Assembly (NCBI RefSeq): GCF_000349845.1
Contig: NC_020829.1
Span: forward strand, 1,736,001 to 1,800,000
Source: Pseudomonas sp. ATCC 13867
Lineage (GTDB): Bacteria > Pseudomonadota > Gammaproteobacteria > Pseudomonadales > Pseudomonadaceae
Direction of reading: 5' to 3'
Length of the DNA: 64,000 nt
Positions 37,470 to 45,401 of this stretch are shown here, piece by piece (positions within the stretch are counted from its first letter, which is position 1; the number at the start of each line of letters is the position of its first letter). The notes below the pieces were generated by a model that was not told the DNA's origin, did not search any database, and worked only from the letters and a program-made list of their open reading frames with translations. The position numbers were made by a program, and so were the translations under genes.

Positions 37470-38065
37470 GCCGTGCCCGCTGCCCGCGCTGCGAGCGCCC
37501 GCTGAACCACTGCCTGTGCGCGCTGATCCCGCGCCTGGACAACCGTACCCGCGTGCTCCTGCTGCAGCACCCGAGCGAGGTCGGGCATGCGCTGAATACC
37601 GCGCGCCTGGCGGCACTTGGCCTGGCCAATGCGGAGTTGATGGTGGGCGAGGATTTCAGCGATCTCGATCTGTCCGCCTGGGACGCCTGGCTGTTGTTCC
37701 CCGGCGAGTCCGCCGTGGTGTTGGCCGATCTGGCTACGCAGCCTGTGGATAAGCCGCGCCTGCTGGTGGTGCCCGACGGCACCTGGCGCAAGGCGCGCAA
37801 GCTGCTGCATCTGAGCCCGAACCTGGCGGCGCTGCCGCGCGTCGTCCTGCCGGAAGGGCTGACCTCGCGCTACCGCCTGCGCAAGGCGCCGGCTGAAGGC
37901 GCGCTGTCCACCATCGAGGCGGTGGTGCATGCGCTCGATGCGCTGGATGCGCCGCGGTCCCACGCCGACCTGTTGCGCCCGTTCGATGCGCTGATCGAAG
38001 GGCAGATCGCGGCGATGGGGGAGGAAACCTTCCTGCGCAACCACGGGCCGCGTTCCATCTCCTGA
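37466..38065 (+). CDS. DTW domain protein (probable tRNA-uridine aminocarboxypropyltransferase)
   Basis: The 199-residue protein has an N-terminal cysteine set (CPRCERPLNHCLC, residues 6-18) that probably binds zinc, and the family's D-x-T-W motif in PDGTWRKARK. DTW proteins such as E. coli TapT transfer the aminocarboxypropyl group of SAM to tRNA uridine to form acp3U. Specificity for position 47 is likely but not shown by the sequence. The ATG overlaps the gbuR stop (ATGA), so expression may be tied to gbuR without a functional link. Confidence 0.87.
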   Translation: MSRARCPRCERPLNHCLCALIPRLDNRTRVLLLQHPSEVGHALNTARLAALGLANAELMVGEDFSDLDLSAWDAWLLFPGESAVVLADLATQPVDKPRLLVVPDGTWRKARKLLHLSPNLAALPRVVLPEGLTSRYRLRKAPAEGALSTIEAVVHALDALDAPRSHADLLRPFDALIEGQIAAMGEETFLRNHGPRSIS

Positions 38066-38103
38066 CGGCGGACCCTGCCTGGTATCCGGACGCGGTCTCC
38101 ACC

Positions 38104-38181
38104 TGTAGGAGCGAGCTCGCTCGCGAACGAGTACCGGCAACGACGGCGTCAGGCGGGTTCGCGAGCAAACTCGCTCCTACG
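38104..38181. repeat. REP/BIME pair
   Basis: Inverted REP copies (left core GGAGCGAGCTCGCTCGCG, right core CGCGAGCAAACTCGCTCC, one substitution each) between the DTW gene and the promoter of the ABC-F gene. Confidence 0.88.
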
Positions 38182-38232
38182 AAAAGCATGTGCCGGGCCG
38201 GCCGGCGGATTCGCTTGCTGCGGTCGACTCGT

Positions 38233-38363
38233 TATACTGCGCCGCTCATTCCCCTTCGCGAGGTGTTCGTCCGATGCGCAATTGATGCCGCCGTGGTTTC
38301 ACGGCCCGTTTTCCTTCCCTGGCCCGTTCCCGGGGGATTTCCGGCATCAATCTGGTACTGCGC
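38233..38363 (+). promoter_or_regulatory. Structured leader with mini-ORF upstream of the ABC-F gene
   Basis: A good -10 (TATACT, 38233-38238) implies a leader of about 120 bases. A three-codon ORF, ATG CGC AAT TGA (38274-38285), is preceded by GAGGT at 38260-38264. Its stop lies inside the 5' arm of a perfect 10-base inverted repeat, ATTGATGCCG (38281-38290) and CGGCATCAAT (38342-38351), whose 3' arm ends 12 bases before the ABC-F ATG. A smaller stem, CCGTG-GTTT-CACGG, is nested at 38291-38304. The layout resembles ribosome-controlled leaders of antibiotic-resistance ABC-F genes; regulation itself is inferred. Confidence 0.5.
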
Positions 38364-39974
38364 ATGACGAGCCCGTTCACCCTGGCGCTGCAAGGCGTCT
38401 CCTTTCAATTGCCCAGCGGCGAGTCGTTGCTGAGCGACCTCAACGAAACCTTCGATGACCGCCGCACCGCGCTGGTCGGGCGCAATGGCGTGGGCAAATC
38501 CATGCTGGCGCGGATCATGGCTGGCCAGTTGCAGCCCAGTGCCGGACGCTGCCTGTGCTCCGGCCCGGCGCACTACCTGGCACAGCGCATCGAGCCGCAG
38601 GCGTTCCGCAGCGTGGCGGACCTGGCCGGTGTGCAGCCGCTGCTGGATGCGTTGGCTCGTATCGAGGCGGGAGGCGTCGATCCCGCTGACTTCGAGCGGC
38701 TCGATGGCCATTGGGATATCCGGGCCCGCCTGGAAGCCGAACTGGCCGCCAGCGGGCTCGCTCACCTGTCGCCGGATACGCCCGCTGCGCGCCTCAGCGG
38801 CGGTGAATGCACGCGGGTCGCGTTGCTCGGTGCCTGGCTCAGCGAGGCGGACTGGTTGATCCTCGACGAGCCGAGCAACCACCTTGACCGCGTCGGCCGC
38901 GAAGCCCTGCGCGGGCACCTGCAACGCTGGCGCGGCGGGCTGATCCTGATCAGCCATGACCGCCTGCTGCTGGACGACATGCAGCGCATCGTCGAGCTGT
39001 CGTCCGCCGGCCTGCGCAGTTACTCCGGGGGCCACGCCTTCTACCGCGAGATGCGCCAGCAGGAACAGGACAGCGCCCTGCGCGAATTGCAGCGGCGCAA
39101 GCTGGAACGTGATCGCCAGCAGCTCGCCATGCAGGAACAGCGCGAGCGCCAGGAGCATCGACAGGCGAAGGGGCGCAAGGAGGCGAAACAAGCCAACCAG
39201 GCGAAGATCCTGGTCGACCGGCAGAAGGAGCGCAGCCAGACCAGCATCGCGCGCCTGGCCACGCAGCACGGCGAGCGCCGCGAACAGCTGGCGCGGGAGG
39301 TTCAGGAGGCTTTCGGGCAGTTGCGCGACGATAGCGCGGTCGTCCTGAATGCGCCGGCCTGCGAGTTGCCCGAGTCCCGTGGCGTATTGCTGCTGGAGGC
39401 GCTGCGCCTGCCATTCGGCAATGTAGCGCCGCTGGACTGGCAGTTGAACGGCCCGCGCCGCGTGGCGGTCACCGGGCGCAACGGCAGCGGCAAGTCGACT
39501 CTGCTCAAGGTGATCGCAGGCGTGCTCGGCCCTGCCGCTGGCTCGTGCGACGTGAAGGTACGCAGCGCCTATCTGGATCAGCACCTCGCCGCGCTGTTGC
39601 CCGCGCGCTCGGTGCTGGAACTATTGCAGGCGCGCAACCGCACGGCGGCCCCGTCCGTGCTGCGTACGCGCTTGGCGCAGCTGGGACTGCCGGTGACGCG
39701 GGTCGATCTGCCCAGCGGTCTGCTCAGCGGTGGCGAGCGCTTGAAGGCGGCGCTGGCGTGCGAGCTCTACGCCGAGCATCCGGCTCAACTGCTGTTGCTC
39801 GATGAGCCGGACAACCACCTCGACCTGCCGTCCCGCGAGGCGCTGGAAAACCTGCTGCGGCAATACCGGGGAGCGTTGCTGGTGGTGTCTCATGACGCTG
39901 CGTTTCTTGACCGGCTGGAGCTGGAGGCACGGCTGGAGTGCGCGGAGGGCGGCTGGCACTGGCGGGTCGAGTGA
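38364..39974 (+). CDS. ABC-F family ATPase (ribosome-associated type)
   Basis: The 536-residue soluble protein has two ABC domains and no membrane segments. Walker A motifs are GRNGVGKS (39-46) and GRNGSGKS (near 370); signatures are LSGGE in both halves, and Walker B motifs are WLILDEPSNHLD and LLLLDEPDNHLD. The linker (about 225-310) is long, charged and Arg/Gln/Glu-rich, the region that reaches the ribosomal P site in ABC-F proteins. These proteins rescue stalled ribosomes or protect them from antibiotics. No strong ribosome binding site precedes the ATG, which fits leader-controlled translation. Confidence 0.9.
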   Translation: MTSPFTLALQGVSFQLPSGESLLSDLNETFDDRRTALVGRNGVGKSMLARIMAGQLQPSAGRCLCSGPAHYLAQRIEPQAFRSVADLAGVQPLLDALARIEAGGVDPADFERLDGHWDIRARLEAELAASGLAHLSPDTPAARLSGGECTRVALLGAWLSEADWLILDEPSNHLDRVGREALRGHLQRWRGGLILISHDRLLLDDMQRIVELSSAGLRSYSGGHAFYREMRQQEQDSALRELQRRKLERDRQQLAMQEQRERQEHRQAKGRKEAKQANQAKILVDRQKERSQTSIARLATQHGERREQLAREVQEAFGQLRDDSAVVLNAPACELPESRGVLLLEALRLPFGNVAPLDWQLNGPRRVAVTGRNGSGKSTLLKVIAGVLGPAAGSCDVKVRSAYLDQHLAALLPARSVLELLQARNRTAAPSVLRTRLAQLGLPVTRVDLPSGLLSGGERLKAALACELYAEHPAQLLLLDEPDNHLDLPSREALENLLRQYRGALLVVSHDAAFLDRLELEARLECAEGGWHWRVE

Positions 39975-40152
39975 GGCTTTACCGGCCGGGAAGGGTTGGG
40001 TAGGATCGACCTCCCTCTCTTTCCGGCTGCCTCTGCCGTGTTCCGCCCAGGCGTTGAATCGCGAAGCGGGCATTCATGCTGCCGACGCTCCACCGGCCGC
40101 CACCTTTCGTGGCGTGCTATCCCTATGTGATTCGCTGAATCAGGATGCATTC

Positions 40153-40596
40153 ATGCTCATTCGCCAACGCATCGCTGCGGACAATCCGCGGCTGCTCGAC
40201 ATCTGACTGGGCGCCGTGCGCGCCACCCATCATTTTCTCCAGGCGTCCGATATCGACGGCCTGTTGCCCCTGGTCCGCGACCTCTACCTGCCCGCTGTCG
40301 AGGTGTGGGTGGCGGTGGATGCCGAGGACCGTCCGTTGGGCTTCATCGGCCTCAACGAGGCTCATGTGGAAATGCTCTTCATCGACCCGGAGCTGCGTGG
40401 CCGGGGCATCGGCCGCGCGCTGCTGGACTTCGTGCGTGAAGCGCGCGGTGCGCTGAGCGTCGATGTCAACGAACAGAACCCGCAGGCGGTGGGGTTCTAC
40501 CGGCACTACGGCTTCGTCCAGACCGGTCGTTCGCCCACCGATGGCGAGGGGCGGCCGTTCCCGTTGCTGCACATGGGCCTGCCGGACGAGGCGTAA
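40153..40596 (+). pseudogene. YjaB-like GNAT acetyltransferase interrupted by an in-frame TGA at codon 18
   Basis: Reading from the ATG at 40153, codons 1-17 (MLIRQRIAADNPRLLDI) run into TGA at 40204-40206 and continue in the same frame as LGAVRATHHFLQASD to the end at 40596. Homologues such as E. coli YjaB have Trp at this spot (I-W-x-x-[SA]-V-x-ATH), so one base change TGG to TGA explains the break. The GNAT core is intact (LFIDPELRGRGIGRALL and NVNEQN-like VNEQNPQAVGFYRHYGF). Restart at the GTG at 40216 is possible but has no clear ribosome binding site and would lack the first strand. A sequencing error cannot be excluded. Confidence 0.8.
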
Positions 40597-40605
40597 GCGG
40601 TTCTT

Positions 40606-40701
40606 CGTAGGAGCGAGGGGGACGCCTTCGTTATTGCTCGCGAGCAGATTTTCCGGCAGGCCCGGAGTCAAGCGGGTTCGCGAGCAAGCTCGCTCCTACA
40701 A
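40606..40701. repeat. REP/BIME element, irregular
   Basis: The right copy is canonical (TTCGCGAGCAAGCTCGCTCC). The left copy is split: GTAGGAGCGAG is followed by GGGGACGCCTTCGTTA and then TTGCTCGCGAGCAG, as if 16 or so bases were inserted into the hairpin. Confidence 0.75.
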
Positions 40702-40706
40702 CAGTT

Positions 40707-41063
40707 CTACGCGCTGTGTTCCGTTTCGCCGCTGCCGAAGCGAATGCTCCGCGCACCGAGCTTCAGCAGGCTGTCGGCGAACAGGTCGCTGGCGGCGTGG
40801 CGGCAATCCCAGGCGGCCTCCCAGTCCTCCCGGCGGCGCCAGTGCAGGCGGCCGATCAGGCGCTGGGATTCGCCTTCGGCGTGCAGTTCGCTGGCGAGGT
40901 AGCCGGGATGCAGGTGGAACAGTTGCTGGAGGTGTTCCAGGTAATCACCCAGTTTCGCGGCGATGTGTGGGCGCCGCTGTGGCGTGACGTCGATCTCGAT
41001 CTGCAGGACGAAGTGCGGATTGTCCACGCAGGCATGGGCGTGGATCGGGCCGGGCTGGGTCAT
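40707..41063 (-). CDS. Putative antibiotic-biosynthesis-type monooxygenase, SoxR-regulated
   Basis: The 118-residue protein has the ferredoxin-like pattern of small ABM-type monooxygenases (NPHFVLQIEIDVTPQ, a helix KLGDYLEHLQQLFHLHPG, then a second strand-helix unit). The ATG at 41063 (MTQPGPIHAHA) has AGGAG 9 bases upstream. It is divergent from soxR, and its promoter spans a perfect SoxR box, so it is almost certainly induced by redox-cycling compounds. From memory this matches the soxR-PA2274 arrangement of P. aeruginosa. The oxidised substrate (quinol or phenazine-like) is a guess. Confidence 0.82.
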   Translation of the reverse strand: MTQPGPIHAHACVDNPHFVLQIEIDVTPQRRPHIAAKLGDYLEHLQQLFHLHPGYLASELHAEGESQRLIGRLHWRRREDWEAAWDCRHAASDLFADSLLKLGARSIRFGSGETEHSA

Positions 41064-41099
41064 GGTTCTTGGCTCCTGTCTTGAACCGAATGCCAGACA

Positions 41100-41130
41100 A
41101 GGGTAAAACCTCAACTTAAGTTGAGGTCAA
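41100..41130 (-). promoter_or_regulatory. SoxR box within a 19-base-spacer promoter
   Basis: CCTCAACTTAAGTTGAGG at 41109-41126 is a perfect 18-base palindrome of the SoxR-box type. On the minus strand TTGACC (41130-41125) and TACCCT (41105-41100) are separated by exactly 19 bases, the overlong spacer that MerR-family activators such as SoxR untwist. This drives the monooxygenase gene and may also affect soxR, which starts 10 bases from the box edge. Confidence 0.9.
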
Positions 41131-41136
41131 GAGCCC

Positions 41137-41598
41137 ATGAAAAAATCATCTTCCTGCCCGATCCATCGGGAGCTGAGTGTCGGCGAACTGGCGCAACGCG
41201 CCGGCGTGGCGGTGTCGGCCCTGCATTTCTACGAGGCCAAGGGGCTGATCAGCAGCCGCCGCAATGCCGGCAATCAACGCCGCTATCCGCGCGATACGTT
41301 GCGCCGGGTGGCGGTGATCAAGGTTGCGCAGCGGGTTGGCATTCCCCTGGGCGAGATCGCCGAGGCGCTGGATTCGCTGCCCAGCGGCCATAGTCCGACG
41401 GCGGCGGACTGGGCGCGGCTGTCGGAGCGCTGGCGGAATGATCTGAACGAGCGGATCGAGAAGCTGTTGTTGCTGCGCGATCAACTGGACGGCTGCATTG
41501 GGTGTGGTTGCCTGTCGATGGAGGCGTGCCCGCTGCGCAATCCGGGGGATCGACTGGCGGAGGAGGGGCCGGGGGCGCATTGGCGGGGCGACGAGTGA
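41137..41598 (+). CDS. soxR: Redox-sensitive MerR-family activator SoxR
   Basis: The 153-residue regulator has a MerR winged helix-turn-helix ([26 protein letters not shown]), a dimerisation helix, and the [2Fe-2S] ligands C120, C123, C125 and C131 in the exact CX2CXCX5C SoxR spacing. In Pseudomonas SoxR responds to phenazines and other redox-cycling compounds and controls a few efflux and oxidation genes instead of soxS. Its only obvious local target is the divergent monooxygenase gene. The leader between promoter and start is very short. Confidence 0.95.
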   Translation: MKKSSSCPIHRELSVGELAQRAGVAVSALHFYEAKGLISSRRNAGNQRRYPRDTLRRVAVIKVAQRVGIPLGEIAEALDSLPSGHSPTAADWARLSERWRNDLNERIEKLLLLRDQLDGCIGCGCLSMEACPLRNPGDRLAEEGPGAHWRGDE

Positions 41599-41603
41599 TG
41601 GAG

Positions 41604-41630
41604 GGTTCGCGAGCAAGCGTGCTCCTACAG
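41604..41630. repeat. Single REP copy
   Basis: One REP half, TTCGCGAGCAAGCGTGCTCC, six bases after soxR and without an inverted partner. It lies between convergent soxR and lapC. Confidence 0.75.
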
Positions 41631-41701
41631 GTGTTCATTCGGCAGCACGGGTGCGGTGGCGGGGCCTTCGCGCTACGCGAGCGGGGCCGGGGCGATGAAA
41701 C

Positions 41702-43054
41702 TCAGCGCTCCCGCAACGCCTCCCAGCGTGCCTTCAGCACCGGCTTGAGGATGTAGTCGAGCACGCTTTTCTCGCCGGTGATGATGTCCACCGTCGCCAC
41801 CATGCCGGGGATGATCAGCAGCGGCTTGGCGTCGGTGCCCAGGTGGTTCTTGTCGGTGCGCACCTGGATCAGGTAGAAGCTGTTGCCCTTGTCGTCGGTG
41901 ATGGTGTCGGCGCTGATCAGTTCCAGCTTGGCCTTGAGCCCGCCGTAGATGGTGTAGTCGTAGGCGGTGAATTTCACGGTCGCCGGCTGGCCGGGATGGA
42001 GGAAGGCGATGTCCTGCGGGCGCACGCGGGCCTCCACCAGCAGGTTGTCTTCCAACGGGACGATTTCCACCATGTCGCTGCCCGGCTGCACCACGCCGCC
42101 GATGGTGTTGACCTTGAGCTGCTTGACGATGCCGCGCATGGGTGAAACCACCAGGGTGCGGTTGACCTTGTCGTCGATGGCGCGGCTGGTGGCGGTGAGC
42201 TTGTTGAGCTCGGTGCGGGCCTCGTTGAGTTCCTTCAGCGTGTCGCTGCGAAAGCCAAGCTTCGACTCCTCGACCTTGCGCTGGATTTCATTCACCGCCG
42301 CTTCCGCGCGGGGGATGGCCAGGCTGGTGGCGTTGAGGTCGCCGTTGATCTCCACGGCGCTGCGGCGCAGGCGCAGCAGTTCCACGGGGGAGACGGCGCC
42401 GCTCTTGACCAGCGGTTCGGACATGTTGATCTCCTGCTGCACCAGGCCCAGGCTCGAGCGGTACTGCTGCTGCTTGGCGCGGAACTCCTGGAGCTCCTGG
42501 GTCTTCTGCCGCAGCTGTTCCTGGAGGATGCTCAGCTCGCTGTTCTGCCGCTGCTGGCGGGTCTGGTAGAGGGCCAACTGGTCTTCCACCACTTGCGGCG
42601 CGTCCTTCTTCAGTTCATCGGCGAACGCGGGTTGGCGGCCATCGACCTCCGCGCTCAGACGTTCCACGCGGGCTTCCAGGAAATTGCGGTCGGCCTCGGT
42701 CTCGCCCTTGTTGGAGGCGAAGCGGGTGTCGTCCAGGCGCAGCAGCGGCTGGTTCTTTTCCACCACCTGGCCATCGCGGACGAAGATCTCCGAGACGATA
42801 CCGCCCTCCAGGTTCTGGATGGTCTGCACCTTGGAGGAGGGGATGGCCTTGCCTTCGCCCTTGGTGACTTCCTCGATGTCGGCGAAGTAGGCCCAGGTAA
42901 CGGCCACCACCAGCAGCGCCAGCGCGGACCACAGGGTGATGCGGGTGGCGTTGGGCGAGTCTTCCAGCAAGGTACCCTGGACCTCGGGCATGAACTCGGT
43001 GTCGCGGGCGCCGCTGCCGCCCAGGTAGTTGCGGATCGATTGCGAGAACTGCAT
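41702..43054 (-). CDS. lapC: Type I secretion membrane fusion protein (HlyD family)
   Basis: The 450-residue adaptor has a short cytosolic N-terminus, one membrane helix (about 42-60, SALALLVVAVTWAYFA) and a periplasmic part. That part contains a lipoyl-type half (VQTIQNLEGGIVSEIFVRDGQ), a long coiled coil (about 130-290, rich in Gln/Glu/Arg heptads) and a beta-barrel C-terminus (GMVATVDIITGEKSVLDYI). It bridges the ABC transporter LapB and the outer-membrane pore LapE. The gene lies 5 bases after lapB and ends the lapE-lapB-lapC unit, which exports the adhesin encoded divergently. Confidence 0.93.
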   Translation of the reverse strand: MQFSQSIRNYLGGSGARDTEFMPEVQGTLLEDSPNATRITLWSALALLVVAVTWAYFADIEEVTKGEGKAIPSSKVQTIQNLEGGIVSEIFVRDGQVVEKNQPLLRLDDTRFASNKGETEADRNFLEARVERLSAEVDGRQPAFADELKKDAPQVVEDQLALYQTRQQRQNSELSILQEQLRQKTQELQEFRAKQQQYRSSLGLVQQEINMSEPLVKSGAVSPVELLRLRRSAVEINGDLNATSLAIPRAEAAVNEIQRKVEESKLGFRSDTLKELNEARTELNKLTATSRAIDDKVNRTLVVSPMRGIVKQLKVNTIGGVVQPGSDMVEIVPLEDNLLVEARVRPQDIAFLHPGQPATVKFTAYDYTIYGGLKAKLELISADTITDDKGNSFYLIQVRTDKNHLGTDAKPLLIIPGMVATVDIITGEKSVLDYILKPVLKARWEALRER

Positions 43055-43059
43055 GGCGA

Positions 43060-45228
43060 TTACCCCGCTGCCGGGCCGACGTGGCCCTTGCGCAATGCTT
43101 CGATGACCGCGTCTTTCGGGCCGTCGGCGACGATGCGGCCGCTGTCGAGCACCAGCAGTCGGTCGACCAGGCTGAGCATCGAGGTGCGGTGGGTGACCAG
43201 CAGCAGGGTCTTGTCGCGGCAGGCCTCGTGCAGGCGCTTGCGCAGGATCTCCTCGCTGCTGTTGTCCATCGCGCTGGTGGGTTCGTCGAGCAGCAGGATC
43301 GGTGGGTCGAGCAGTAGCGCGCGGGCCATCAGCACGGCCTGGCGCTGGCCGCCGGAAAGCAGTTGGCCGCGCTCGCCCACCGGGCGGTCGAAGCCCAGCG
43401 GGTGCTGCCGGGCCAGCTCGCTGACGCCGGTCAGTTCGGCGACTTCCAGCATCCGCGCGTCGCTGATGTAGCGGGCGCCGAGGGTCAGGTTGTCGCGCAG
43501 GCTGCCGGCCAGCAGCGGCAGGTCATGGGCGACGTAGCCGATCTGCTGGCGCAGGTCGGCGACGTCGATCTGCCGCAGGTCCAGGCCGTCGAGCAGGATC
43601 TGTCCTTCGTCGGGATGGTAGAAGCCCATCAGCAGGCGGCCGAAGGTGCTCTTGCCGGAGCCGCTCTTGCCGATGATGCCGACCTTCTCGCCGGGAGCCA
43701 GGCGCAGGCCGATGTGGTTCAGCGCCGGGGTGCTCTGGCCCTGGTAGCTGAAGCTGAGCTGGCGGACTTCCAGGGCGCCGTGCAGTTGCGTGCGCTCCAG
43801 CGGGCGCTGGCGCGGCTGGCGCTCCTGCGGCAGGGCCATCAGCGCGTCGGTGCTGGTCATGGTCAGGCGCGCCTGCTGGTAGCGGGTGATCAGCCCGGCG
43901 ATCTGTCCCAGGGGGGCGAGCACGCGGCTGTTGAGCATGTAGCTGGCGACCAGCGCGCCGACGCTGAGATTGCCGTCGAGGATGCTGTAGACCCCGGCAC
44001 AGATCATCGCCATGCCGGCGAACTGCTGGAGGAACAGGGTGCCGTTGGTGGCCAGTGCGGAGAGGAAGCGGGCGTGGTTGTCCAGCCGCGCCAGGGCGCC
44101 GTGGGTGGTTTCCCAGCGGTACTGGCGCTCGCTCTCGGCGCCGCAGGCCTTGAGGGTTTCCAGGCCGCCGAGGGTTTCGATCAGCAGCGCCTGGCGCTCG
44201 GCGCCCAGGGTCAGGCTCTTCTGTACCGTGTCGCGCAGGCGGCTCTGGATGATCAGGGCGAAGACGATGGTGATCGGGAAGGCCAGCAGCGGGATCGCGA
44301 TCAGCCAGCCGCCGAGCAGGCCGATGACCAGGATCATCAGCAGGGAGAAGGGCAGGTCGATCAGGCTGGTCAGGGTCAGGGCGGTGAGAAATTCGCGCAG
44401 TCCCTGGAAGTCGTGGATGCTCTGGGCAAAGCCGCCGACCGTCTCGGGCTTGGCCACCATCGACATGCCGGTGATGCGTTCGAACAGGGTCGCCGAAAGC
44501 ACCACGTCGGTCTTCTTGCCGGCCATGTCCAGCAGGTTGGAGCGCAGTACCCGCAGCAGCAGCTCGAACATCGTGCCCAGCAGCAGGCCGACGGCCAGCA
44601 CCCAGAGGGTCGAGAGCGCCTGGTTGGGCACCACGCGGTCGTAGGTCTGCATGACGAACAGCGGCACCAGCATGCCGAGCAGGTTGATCAGCAGGCTGGC
44701 CACCAGCGCGTCGGTATAGAGCCAGCGCGACAGACTCAAGGTGTCGCGGAACCAGGCTTCGACCCGCGGCACCAGCGGCTTGCGCGCGGCTTCCAGTTCG
44801 TGGCGCGGGCGGGCGAACAGGGCCTGGCCGCTGTACTGGGCGGTCAGCTCGTCGGCGTTGACGCACTGCTCGCCGCCTTCGGTTTCGCACGGCAGGATCA
44901 GCGCCTGGCCGTCGTCGCGCCATTGGCGCAGCACCGCGCTGCGCCCGTCGTTGAGCAGCAGCAGCACCGGCAGGTTGAGGTTGGAGATGCTTTTCAACTC
45001 GCGGCGCAGCAGGCGGCCCTGCAACCCGGCGCGGGCCGCCGCGCGGGGCAGCAGGCTGGCGGACAGGCACTGGTCGTGCAGCGGCAGGCCGGCGGACAGG
45101 CTGTTGCGGCTGACCGCGCAGCCGTGCAGGCGGCAGAGAATCAGCAGGCCGTCGAGTAGGGGATCGTCATGGCTCAGGCGTGGGTCGCCGGGCGCTGATG
45201 TGCTGCGCTCCTGGATGATCATGGTCAC
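43060..45228 (-). CDS. lapB: Type I secretion ABC transporter with C39-like domain
   Basis: The 722-residue protein has a C39-like N-terminal domain (about 20-150) lacking the peptidase Cys-His pattern, as in transporters of RTX adhesins that keep their leader. A six-helix transmembrane domain (about 170-460) and an ABC ATPase (Walker A GKSGSGKST, signature LLSGGQRQAV, Walker B ILLLDEPTSAMD) follow. A GTG at 45228 lies 7 bases from a GGAGG; the ATG at 45222 two codons later is an alternative. It powers adhesin export with LapC and LapE. Confidence 0.93.
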   Translation of the reverse strand: MTMIIQERSTSAPGDPRLSHDDPLLDGLLILCRLHGCAVSRNSLSAGLPLHDQCLSASLLPRAAARAGLQGRLLRRELKSISNLNLPVLLLLNDGRSAVLRQWRDDGQALILPCETEGGEQCVNADELTAQYSGQALFARPRHELEAARKPLVPRVEAWFRDTLSLSRWLYTDALVASLLINLLGMLVPLFVMQTYDRVVPNQALSTLWVLAVGLLLGTMFELLLRVLRSNLLDMAGKKTDVVLSATLFERITGMSMVAKPETVGGFAQSIHDFQGLREFLTALTLTSLIDLPFSLLMILVIGLLGGWLIAIPLLAFPITIVFALIIQSRLRDTVQKSLTLGAERQALLIETLGGLETLKACGAESERQYRWETTHGALARLDNHARFLSALATNGTLFLQQFAGMAMICAGVYSILDGNLSVGALVASYMLNSRVLAPLGQIAGLITRYQQARLTMTSTDALMALPQERQPRQRPLERTQLHGALEVRQLSFSYQGQSTPALNHIGLRLAPGEKVGIIGKSGSGKSTFGRLLMGFYHPDEGQILLDGLDLRQIDVADLRQQIGYVAHDLPLLAGSLRDNLTLGARYISDARMLEVAELTGVSELARQHPLGFDRPVGERGQLLSGGQRQAVLMARALLLDPPILLLDEPTSAMDNSSEEILRKRLHEACRDKTLLLVTHRTSMLSLVDRLLVLDSGRIVADGPKDAVIEALRKGHVGPAAG

Positions 45229-45401
45229 GCTACTTCCTCCCGGGCCGCGTCGCCGCCTGACGTCGCTGCGCGCCGGCCGACACCCGCGAGGTGCGCCGGC
45301 ATGTCGCCGCACGACGGCTCCGTGCCCTGTCGTATCGCTGCACGGCCGCCGCCCCGTTGCCGGATGGCACGGGGCACGGAGGACGGTCGCGAGCGACTTT
45401 C

